This document shows, one piece after another, positions 9,107 through 17,091 of a stretch of 17,091 nucleotides of DNA. The notes below the pieces were generated by a model. It worked only from the letters and a program-made list of their open reading frames with translations. It did not search any database and had not been told where the DNA came from. The stretch is from Chlamydomonas sphaeroides (taxonomy: Eukaryota; Chlorophyta; Chlorophyceae; Chlamydomonadales; Chlamydomonadaceae). The first letter of the stretch is position 1. Each line of letters opens with the position of its first letter. The stretch is taken from contig BDDC01002025.1 of NCBI GenBank assembly GCA_001662425.1, forward strand, positions 1-17,091, in the 5' to 3' direction. A program made the position numbers and the translations under genes.

Positions 9107-10346
9107 GCGACGACACCTGCTGTTGGATTCAGGAGCCAGCCCGGCTGCTGGCCTGTAGGGCTCATCCAAGCAACGCCACGTGCAAACACCATAATACTGT
9201 ACGGCAGACAAAAACCTGTACGACATACCGCAGCCTTACTACCTAACCCCAGTGCAAGGCCCCTTGCCAGACGGCACGCAGCTCCGCGTACACCCCACAG
9301 CACTCACAGACCGCGCCGCGACGTCAGGGCTCCACCGCACTGCAGGACGCAATCTTCCGGTAATCCCCCTGCCGGCGATTGGACCGCTATCCAACCCAGA
9401 ACCTCAATTGAGACAAAAACTCCAGACTTCTACCTACTCCTACCAGACCTGCTTCTCTGCACCTAGACACCCCCTCCACGATACCCCTGCTGGCGGCAAG
9501 ACCCGCGGCGGCGCCCGCAGTGCCCTCCGCAACAACACACCACCTCGGCATGGCGCGCCCCTGCACATCTTCGGTCCCTCGCCGCCCGCCCTGCAACACC
9601 GTTGCCCTACCATGCCAGCGCCTGGGATTCCCCAGGCCGGCCCTACTTCGGTCGCATGGCTGTGTGTGTCAGATGCGCCATGTTGCGTGGGAGGCAGCAA
9701 AAGAAACGTTGGATAATTCCCCGAACAACGCGGCCCGAGGCGCCGATGCAAGCTGCGTGCACGTGTGTCGAAGTACACCTACAAAACCAATACATGCGGC
9801 AGTGCCCTCTGACTCGACCAACCCAGCCGATGTCAAAGCTCTCATGAAGCACCGATCGGCCGCCCTTCCAGTGAGGGCGCCACACTGCGGGCCCGGCCGA
9901 CCATGCCATCTTGGCCCAGGGCCCGCGCCAAACACCAAGCACCGCTTTAAAGGCCAAACATCCGGACATCAATCGGCGGCCTCCGGTCCTCTCTCACGCC
10001 AACGCCAGCTGCTCAAGACGCGTCCTTGGGAGGCGGCGCCGCCCTGCGCCGACGCTCATGCGAGCACCGCACTTAATGAAGCACACAGGCGAAGCTCGCC
10101 CGGCACCAAAGCAAGCAAGCAAATGCGCAATCCGCCCGCGCAATCAATCCCACACCTTCGGTTCTTTTTCCGTCCCATGTCACCTGCGCCAGGCGCGACC
10201 GGCCCAGCTTGACCCGCATCGCATCACGGCGCCAGTGGCCGCAGCCAGGACTGCAGCCCGCACCTTTGCGGCCTCAGCAACGGGGGCCGTCGATTCTTCA
10301 ACGTTCATCGCACCCGCCGCCGCCCCGCCGCCGCGGCCCTGCACAC

Positions 10347-11990
10347 TCAAGGCCGCTTGTCCCGCGGCAGCTGCTGCGGCTGCGGGATTTGCATCATGAC
10401 GTGCATGTGCTGCGGCGCGGGAGCCGCCGCCGCGGCGCTGGAGGAGCCGCGGCCGCCGCGCGCCGGTCGGGGCCCAGCGTTGAGGCCTGGAAGCGAGGTG
10501 GAGTCGGGAACGAGCGGTCAAGCAAGTGTGCTGTGATGCGCGTGATGATGGCGGCACGCCAGTGCGACACGCGGGATGGTTCTGGTGCCGGTTGCAGGGA
10601 GGCAACCGTACCTGTGTAGGAGCCGGCGTTCGCCTCGCCGCGCTCCTCGTCCTGGCCCGGCAGGAAGATCTGGTACGCGAACACAGAGCTGCCCGGCAGC
10701 AGGCCGTAGGTGGCGCGGAAGGGGTTCCGGGCGCCCGTGCCATCAGCGCCCGCGGCGGGGCCGCCGGCGGCAGCTGCCTCGCCGCTCGCGTCACCGGCAC
10801 CGTCGGCGCGGCGGTTGCGGCCGCCGTCAGCGCGCTGCGGCGTCTGCAGCGGCGGCAGAAACGGGGCGGCATGGCGGGTGTGAGCGTCGGGCCGGCGTGT
10901 GTGATCAATGAAGGTACAGCGCACGTTGCGCGCGGTACGGTAGGTAGCTCCCTAGCTACCGCTGGGGCGCAATGGGTTACGGCGGCGCGGCTGCGAGTAG
11001 GCGGGCTGGCCAACGCCACCGTGTGGATGGAGCCGCGCCGCGGCAGCGGCCCCTCACCAGCAGCGCCGACTTGGGGTCGGATGCTGACGAGGAGCCCACG
11101 AAGGTGCCCCCGCAGCAGCACCAGCACCACTGGGGGCAGCGGAAGCGGCAGCGGACTGTGTTAGTGGGACAGAACTGGCCCATGCAGGTCCATGGGCGTG
11201 GGCGCGCAAGCCCTTGGGTTGCTTTTGAAAAGGCCTGGCGTAGCCCCAGCTCCGTGCGCACCTGGCACGCCGACAGCAGGCTGTGGGCGACCATCAGCAC
11301 GCCCCCAGCCGCGACAAAGGCCAGCGAGGGGTAGTGGTTCTGGTCCGATACCAGGTAGGCCGCCATCCCAATGATGGGCATCCACAGCACGGCGAGAACT
11401 GCAGAGAGGAACGAGGGCGCGAGGGCGGGAGACGCAAATATGATGGCGTGCTGCAGGGCTGAGGCAGGTCCGTTGATGGGGATAAGCGGCTGCGAAGTGC
11501 ACCTACTATGTTTCCCCGACGACTCAGGGCACGTTAGTGATATGCATGCGTATCAGCAGCAGTGCAGTAGCGTTTCGAGGTTGGAGGTTGTCGGGCCAGC
11601 GACAGGCGGTTGGTGCGCAATTCGGCAAACGCCCGTCCCACCTGCGTGAGCGAGAGGGTAGCTGAAGCACCTGGCGATGAAGCATCTGCCCGCGAATTCG
11701 AGCAAGGCTGCAGGAGGGTTGTGAGGGTTTGCAGTGTTGTCACCATCATGACCTCACCGCCGCGCAGATGACCCCCTTGAAGCCTGATACTGACCTGCTG
11801 TCAGCAGGCACAAACTCATGATACCGAGGAGTAAACCTCCGCAGAGGACCACCCCAGCGACCAGAACAGCGTTAGAATCGAGCCCACGCGACCACGCGCC
11901 GAAGGTTCCATCATCCGCGCGAGCTGTAGGTACGTACAGGCCCAACACCAGCGCGGCTGCGAGGCACGCTGGCGTTCGGCTCGGCGCCAT
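10347..11990 (-). CDS. Multi-pass membrane protein, unknown family
   Basis: Five minus-strand exons join in phase: 11990-11795, 11398-11262, 11129-11058, 10843-10612 and 10486-10347 (TGA). They give 258 residues. The start ATG opens a signal peptide, with LAAALVLGLYVPTARA and likely cleavage before DDG at residue 26. Residues 41-82 are almost all hydrophobic (VLVAGVVLCGGLLLGIMSL, then LAVLWMPIIGMAAYLV) and could be a two-helix hairpin. After SDQNHYP a further helix, SLAFVAAGGVLMVAHSLLSA, spans about 90-109. A WCWCCC cluster follows directly, as often seen at acylated cytosolic faces. The tail is Ala/Gly-rich except for a conserved-looking block, NPFRATYGLLPGSSVFAYQ then IFLPGQDEE, and ends in a Gln/Pro segment with HMHVMMQIPQPQQLP. 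I do not recognise the family. Location is secretory pathway or plasma membrane by inference; a plastid membrane is possible. Confidence 0.78.
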
Positions 11991-12077
11991 GGAGCCACTG
12001 GAAGCGGTCTCTGTCCCGGACCTAATGTGGCAAACCGTCCAGGAGATGTCTATGGTAGCAGCTTGCCATCAAAGAGG

Positions 12078-12218
12078 TGTGCGCTGCAGGAATGCGGGCT
12101 TGAAGCGAAACAGCTGCGCTGCAGGGGCTGCGGCAGGAAGAATGCTTTACAAGGCGCTATCAGTTGCTACGCCAACGTGTGTAGGAGAAACGTGTGGGTG
12201 CATACGACCTGGGGGTGT
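12078..12218 (+). pseudogene. MYND-like zinc-finger remnant
   Basis: The plus frame reads CALQECGLEAKQLRCRGCGR, then after a short extra stretch SCYANVCRRNVW and HTTWGC. MYND fingers follow C-x2-C, x(7-11), C-x2-C, x4, (Y/F)C-x3-C, x(6-7), H-x3-C. The spacing here is off at several points (first pair x4, about five extra residues before the third pair, a His/Cys pair one too far apart). EAKQLRC.GCG is typical of volvocine MYND proteins, which are numerous. No in-phase neighbouring exon was found. I read it as a decayed fragment; chance resemblance is possible. Confidence 0.3.
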
Positions 12219-13068
12219 GGAAGCTGCTTTGGGCGGATGCGGTCCGGGTCGTGCAGGTACTTCGTGCCACAGCGCCCCTTCGCCTCCGGTTCCCCGCGCC
12301 GCCCCCCCGCCCCCCCCACCGCCGCCCCCCGCACAGGCCCCCGTCCACACCTACCATCCCCTGTCTTCCCTGCACGCACCTTGCTGCACCCATTAGTCAC
12401 CCCGACTATGCCGCGTATCAGGTAGTCCGCCCAAGCAGGGGCGCCTGCGCCCAAGTGCCCAGCCCCTCGCCAGGGGTGGCCACCCAGTGTGACAACGACG
12501 CGCCCATAATGAGGATAAGAATGTGCCAAAGTTGTGGATTTTGACCGGCAAACAAGCAGGGGTTTCGCCAGGCGGGACGGGGTTGCAACCCCCGGTTGTT
12601 GGGATACCACCCCACCCCGGTGGTCCACCGCAGTATTCATGGCGCGGTATGCGAGTGACGTAGGCATGTACCTGCAGTGGTGTGCAGGAGGCGTCCTCTC
12701 GGGGGCATGAGCGCCGCTTACCGGCATATTAGTGTGAGCCGACTGCAGGAGAGCCCTGCCGCTATCGACATCCTCGCTCGCTGCCCTACTCGGTCGTTAC
12801 CGGGCAACAGGAGGACAGCCAGCGCCCAGCAGGCAAGCGCGAGACGTTTGCCAGTTGCCGTCGCTGGAGTATCACATCAGCCACATTGTAATTGTGAAGG
12901 TATCGACAGATACCGGACAGCTGGATTACAGGAGGCATCCATAGATACCGGACGGCAGAGTGATTGAGGCAATTGCAAGGGGGATAACGGCGGTCGCACT
13001 GACCGGTATGCGCCGCTGCACAGAACATGCACGCAGGCGACGGCGACGGCAGTAGAAAGGAAGGGCCG

Positions 13069-13236
13069 ATGACCCAGGGGTTCGTGGGCAGTATCGAGCT
13101 GGCGTTGGGTGGTGGCGGCGACTGATACGGCGAGGACGACGGCATGCCACTTCAAGACATCTTCAAGTTGGTGAAGATGGGCGGCCTGAACTGTTCGACG
13201 GCGCCGGAAGGAGTGGTCAGGGGTCCGCTGAAGTGA
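13069..13236 (+). pseudogene. Broken coding fragment, unidentified
   Basis: An ATG at 13069 opens a plus frame reading MTQGFVGSIELALGGGGD that meets a TGA at 13123. The same frame then continues YGEDDGMPLQDIFKLVKMGG and NCSTAPEGVVRGPLK to a second TGA at 13234. Both halves look protein-like, so this could be an old mobile-element or gene fragment with one nonsense codon. No domain is recognised, and the evidence is weak. Confidence 0.22.
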
Positions 13237-13754
13237 GCCCGCGGTTGGATGACCCAACGGCGGGACAGCCGAGGGACCAGCTATGCCGGGCCGTCAAGGA
13301 CGTCTCCAATGGAGTGGCCATTAAATCTGTTGACTCCGCGATCATTGCTTGGTCTATATCTCGACAGTCACGCCTGGAGATGGTGAGGGACAGAAGGAGT
13401 GTAGAGCGTCAGTGCGGGAGTAAGCCCCGTTGAGTTGGTGGATTGTATCTCCACTGGCCACATAACTGTTGCTACGGCGAGCTGCCCCGCGGCCGCAAAA
13501 GCGGCTCGCAGGGGTCCTGCCCTTGCGGGCTGGCACTTTCTGCCTCGTCGCCCGGGGACTTTCGCCCGGTGTGCTCGGGAAAGGGATGCAGCGCTCAACC
13601 CCAGCCGCGCTAAAAGCTGCAGCTAAGGGTTCCTGCCATAAGTGACACCGAGGTGGCCCTCCGCACTGCGCCTACCTCGCGTGTGGGGGCTGTAGTTGGC
13701 CTTATGAAGGGTCTTCGAGGGGCATGTGATGCTCATCAAGATGTCAAGCTTGGG

Positions 13755-13769
13755 CAGAGAGAGAGAGAG
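13755..13769 (+). repeat. GA dinucleotide microsatellite
   Basis: A short uninterrupted run of alternating A and G (about seven units) lies in intergenic sequence. It is a simple repeat with no evident role. Confidence 0.8.
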
Positions 13770-14278
13770 GGTGGTGTCGGCGGCCGCCACCAGTCAAGAC
13801 CTGCGATGGTAAAGAGAAGCGCAGCACAGACGTCAGATAGTGGTGCATGATAGTTGTCCGCCATGGTGGTGGATAGTTTGGTGTGGATAGGTCTCATCTC
13901 TCGACTGTGCGCGAAGTGCCCGAGGTGCGATGCAATTTTGGTCGGGGGGTCAGAGTGGTGCATGAAGAGTATCGATCACTGGTTATCAGATCAGGTCTGT
14001 AATGGTGAAAAAGAATCATCACTCCCCGCCGACCGTGTGTGCATGTGCATGTCGCGACGCTGGGGACCGAGCCGCCAAGGTTGCGCGCCGCCGACACACC
14101 AAGCTCACCAGCAGAGTCCAACTTGAAGATGGCAGTGCTCCTCAATTGATGAGTGTATGAAGGAGGGTTGAAGACTGAAGCGAATGAAGGAAATTGATGT
14201 CCGCGGCCGACTAAGAAGTCGGCGCGCGCCGCCGTACCCTCATCGCTGAAGTAATTTCCTACGCAAAAATGCGCGCAT

Positions 14279-14299
14279 GCCATAGCTTGAGACTATGGC
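14279..14299. repeat. Perfect 7-bp inverted repeat (hairpin)
   Basis: GCCATAG at 14279-14285 and its exact reverse complement CTATGGC at 14293-14299 flank a 7-base loop, CTTGAGA. It lies about 190 bases below the LRR gene stop, so it would fall within that gene's 3' UTR. Flanking GCATGC palindromes occur on both sides. Confidence 0.6.
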
Positions 14300-14489
14300 A
14301 AGGTAAATACGCATGCGATTAGCGCAATCCTAGTACGTCGCGAGAACCAGAGACCCTCGGGTCCGACACCGTCGCCATGTCCACGCGACCTGCTTGGCAG
14401 TACTCCAGGACACCGCGCTGCAATATTGCACTTGCTGGCGCCCCGGTGCGTGCATGCGTGCTGCGACCAACCAGGCACCCAGGCCGCGG

Positions 14490-16794
14490 CTACGCGCCAC
14501 AGCCGCAGCCCGCCGCCACTGCTCGCACCGCGACGCCGCCACCACCAGCCCCGACCAGCGGCGACGCAGACAGCACCAGCAGCTCCTCCCTGGCGTAACG
14601 CAGCCTCTGGTCGTACGCGGAAAGATCATCGCCCCCGCCCGCCACCTCCGCTACCCCCGCTAATGACGTCGCCGACGCCGCCGACGCTGCCGACTGGCCA
14701 CCGGGGCGCTGCGCCCTCGGCGCCGCCGACGCCCCCGCCGGTGCTGGCGCGGCCTCCGCCCCGGACGCTCGCGCTCCCCACACCGCGGTCCGGCCGTTGA
14801 CGCACACGCGCACGCACACCTCGCCCTCCTCCTCCTCGCTCCCCTCCCCCTTCACGTCGTCTCCCCCCTCGCCGCAAGCATCCGGCCGCGCCCCGCCCCG
14901 CTCTAGCGCCCCCTCCACGGCCCACCCCCCGCCTGCGCCGCCTACCACCTGCCCCTCCTCTCTCCCTGGCCCGGGCCGCTCCGGCTGCCGCCGCCGCCGC
15001 GCCGCCACCGCCGCCGCCGCCGCCTCGCCCAGGGCCGGCGCCAGCGCCTCGGCCGCATGGCCCAGGTCATCCAGCAGCCAGCAGCCGGCCAGGGTCAGCT
15101 CCCGCAGCGCCGGCAGCCGGACGCCGCCGCCGCGGCCCTGCGCCGCCAGCCGCAGCGCGCCCGAGAGCGTCACAGGCGCGTCCTGTCGGGGGAGAGGAAG
15201 GGAAGCAGCGGTGCAGAGGTGGGCGCGCGTGCACAGTCCCGCTGGGCGTCGCAGCCGGCTGGTGGCTGCGGTACCGCACTATGGGGTGGCGGCTCGACCG
15301 CCGGCAGAGGCCTGGCCTGCGGGGCCTACGCGAGGGGGGCTGCAGGCTGCGGTACCACACGAGGGCCAGCTGGATGCCGGGGTGGCCCAGGGCTCTGCGC
15401 GACTGCGCGCCTGCGGCCCAGCGCGGCCGCGCTGCACGCCTGCGGCCCCGACCCCCGCGCCGCGCCGCGATCGCGCCGCACGTGCTGCTGCCCAGACAAA
15501 GACGTGCAGGAGCCGCCTCGCGATACCCCATTAACCCCCCAAGCCCAGCCACCCCAGACAGGCCGCCGCCCCTACCTCCACGGTCAGGGCGCGCAGCGCC
15601 GCCGGCCGCGCCGCCGCCAGCACCGCCAGCGCGCCATCCGTGGCCGCCGGGCCGCCCAGCGCCAGCCGCCGCACCGTCGGCAGCGCCGCCGACCGACCTT
15701 CGCAGCCGCCGCCGGCCGCGCCGCCGCCGACACCTCCAAGCAGCAGCGCCCGCAGGCCCGCCTCCCCCACGCGCGTACCGCGGAGGTCCAGGTCCCGGAG
15801 TCGCCGCCAGGGGCCGGCAGCGGCGCCGCCGCCGCCAGAGCGAGACGGGGAGGACCCCTGCTCGGCGGCGGGCTGCTCCGCCTCTGCCGCCGCCGCCGGC
15901 CGTGGCGGGTCTGCGGCCCATGGCTCCAGCGGCGGCGCTGGGTCGGGTGCAGGCGCCGGGGCTGGCGGCAGAGGCGGCGGCGGCGGCGGCGGCGCGAGCG
16001 TGAGGCGCGGGTTGGCGGATAGGTCGAGGCGGGACAGCGACGGCAGCTGCTGCAGCCAGGGCAGCGAGCCGTCCTCGGCTCCGCTTGCCGAGAGGTCCAG
16101 GCTCTGGGCGGCAGGGGCAGGGCGGAGGGGGGAGGGGTGTGCGGCGCTGGGAACTTGGGACGGTGAGCGCGCTGAGCGCGCCGGCTACAGCCCACTCGGC
16201 GAAGGTGACGGTATCTGGCGCCATGCGGCAGGGGGAAGGGGGCCGCAGGGGGAAGGGGGGCGCAGGGTGGGTGGGCTGTGGCTCGAGCGCGGCCGCTGCT
16301 ACGAGGCCGCGGCAATGGCTGCGGAGCTGTGCGCCCACGCGCCCGCGCTCGTGCCAGCCCCTGCGCCACCCATCGCCGCCCAGCGCCACCCACGCCGGGC
16401 CGGTGCCCCTGTGATCCCGCGCAGCGAGCGCAGGACCCGGGGCTGGGTTGGGGCCCAGTCGGGGCGCAGGCCGTGGGACCGGAGCCCCGACTGGGCCCCG
16501 GGGGCCGTCCGTAGCGTCGCGCCCGACGCCCCGGGGCCCGCCCTCACCGCCAGCTGCCACAGCCCAGCGCCCGCGAGTGCCTCCGCGCAGGCCGGCTCGC
16601 CCGCACGTGTGCCGGCGGCAGCCAGGGAGGCCAGGCCAGGGGCGTGCTGCGGGAGGGCAGGCGGGAGGGTGGCCGGGGCAGCGGGGGCGGGGGGTGGTGA
16701 GCGGAGCGGGCAGGGGCTAGGCGGCGGCCACGCTCCCGTCCTTCCCTCCAAACCAGCCGTCTCCCAGCCGTAGCTGCGCCGGGTCATCGCGGCG
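14490..16794 (-). CDS. Leucine-rich-repeat protein (5' end missing)
   Basis: Six minus-strand exons join in phase: 16794-16732, 16646-16548, 16442-16394, 16214-16162, 16103-15576 and 15182-14490 (TAG). They give 494 residues of a longer protein. Leucine-rich repeats are seen as LASLAAAGTRAGEPACAEAL, the exon junction ALSALT plus SLDLSASGAED, then PSLSRLDLSANPRL, WRRLRDLDLRGTRVGEAGL, LPTVRRLALGGPA and LPALRELTLAGCWLLDDLG. The pattern fits the ribonuclease-inhibitor-like or AMN1-like class. Low-complexity inserts interrupt them: poly-Pro around residues 126-150, poly-Ala around 310-320 and an acidic EEEE stretch near 380. The protein ends RLRYAREELLVLSASP plus a Gly/Ala tail. The first exon listed follows a CACAG acceptor (an internal exon), so the start is probably beyond the window. 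Likely a protein-binding scaffold; the partner is unknown. The exon at 16442-16394 and its GTGGGT donor are the least certain. Confidence 0.75.
15967..15993 (+). repeat. GGC trinucleotide run encoding poly-Pro
   Basis: A run of GGC/GCG triplets on the plus strand reads as consecutive CCG proline codons in the minus-strand LRR gene. It forms the start of the Pro-rich linker between the first and second leucine-rich-repeat blocks. Confidence 0.7.
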
Positions 16795-16815
16795 CTGTGC
16801 GCGAGAGCGACTGCC

Positions 16816-17091
16816 TTGCCCCTCCTACCCCTATCCCCCCTACCTCCCAACCCCCTTACACCGCACACCCCTCCCCCCCTTTCCACCATCCCCCCCTAAT
16901 CCCATTCCCCCTCATCCCATCCCCCCTAACCCCCATCCCCCCTACCCCCATCCCTCCTACCCCCAAATCCCTACCCTCAGGCCCCCTTCCGCCAGCCCCC
17001 CTTGCCCCCATCGCCCCATCACCCCATTCCCCCCAGGCCCCCAGCCCCCAATCCCCCCAGCCTCTAATCCCCCTAACCCCCAAACACCCCG
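16816..17091. repeat. C-rich low-complexity tract
   Basis: About 276 bases of the plus strand are almost entirely C, T and A, with repeated ATCCCCCCTAACCCCC-like units of irregular length. The minus strand therefore carries many runs of four to six G, spaced closely enough for G-quadruplexes. It lies just upstream of the first visible LRR exon, so it is probably inside an intron or the 5' flank of that gene. It is not a perfect telomere repeat. Confidence 0.75.

Larger units (their letters stand above)
11991..14489. other. Intergenic stretch with decayed coding fragments
   Basis: No complete gene could be assembled. The stretch contains the MYND-like fragment, a poly-C run near 12303-12331, ambiguous exon-like pieces around 12194-12462, a broken frame at 13069-13236, a GA dinucleotide run, and a hairpin near 14279. 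Part of it must hold the promoter of the membrane-protein gene (right of 11990) and the 3' UTR of the LRR gene (left of 14490). No TGTAA was found close below 14490; the nearest minus-strand copies are at about 12928 and 12149. Confidence 0.45.

Noticed and set aside
9340..9420. tRNA-like sequence
   Set aside because: No T-loop consensus and no consistent cloverleaf could be drawn. No other tRNA-like stretch was seen in the window.
13839..13965. AGTGGTGCATGA repeated at 13839 and 13954
   Set aside because: Two 12-base copies 115 bases apart, without longer flanking identity, are too little to call a repeat element or CRISPR-like array.
15057..16022. Plus-strand Arg-rich frames opposite the LRR gene
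   Set aside because: They are antisense shadows of the GC-rich LRR exons with no recognisable motif.
15067..16560. 497-codon minus-strand frame as a single CDS
   Set aside because: Outside the short exon at 16214-16162 it is Arg/Ala/Pro-rich. The LRR motifs lie in other frames that join in phase through good splice sites.
16816..17091. Telomere or subtelomere repeat
   Set aside because: The units vary in length and sequence. They do not match TTTAGGG or TTTTAGGG arrays, and the tract sits directly upstream of gene exons.

Overview
The window looks like nuclear DNA of a volvocine green alga (Chlamydomonas/Volvox/Gonium-like). It is very GC-rich. Its genes are split into short exons with GTGAGG, GTGCGT or GTACGT donors and pyrimidine-CAG acceptors. 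The proteins carry Ala/Gly/Pro-rich linkers, and the algal poly(A) signal TGTAA follows two of the genes. Nothing suggests a prokaryote: there are no ribosome binding sites and no operons. I rebuilt genes by following codon-like reading frames across splice sites and checking that intron phases agree. Exon ends are therefore predictions.

Layout, left to right. (1) 1-1300: two codon-biased minus-strand segments (401-237 and about 1199-812) that I cannot assign. (2) 3592-1500, minus: a multi-exon secreted or receptor-like gene of a volvocine type with a beta-helix-like extracellular region; neither end is clear. (3) 5524-4580, minus: a compact, complete Sel1-repeat (HCP-like) gene with a TGTAA signal at 3842-3838. 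(4) 5920-8180, plus: a complete seven-exon gene for a probable chloroplast-targeted protein resembling DUF4864/NTF2-like proteins. It is divergent from the Sel1 gene across about 400 bp that holds a TATAAA. (5) 11990-10347, minus: a complete five-exon gene for a signal-peptide-bearing multi-pass membrane protein of unknown family, with a TGTAA at 9106-9102. (6) 11991-14489: mostly intergenic, with a MYND-like zinc-finger remnant and another decayed coding fragment. (7) 16794-14490, minus: the 3' six exons of a large leucine-rich-repeat protein gene; its 5' end probably lies beyond the window. (8) 16816-17091: a strongly strand-asymmetric C-rich tract with G-quadruplex potential on the minus strand.

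The genes do not form an evident pathway. The arrangement (divergent pair, convergent pair, then tandem) is ordinary for an algal chromosome. I did not find a convincing novel system. The items most worth a second look are the unidentified membrane protein, the receptor-like gene, the unassigned segments at the left edge, and the minisatellite that begins exactly at the stop codon of the DUF4864-like gene.
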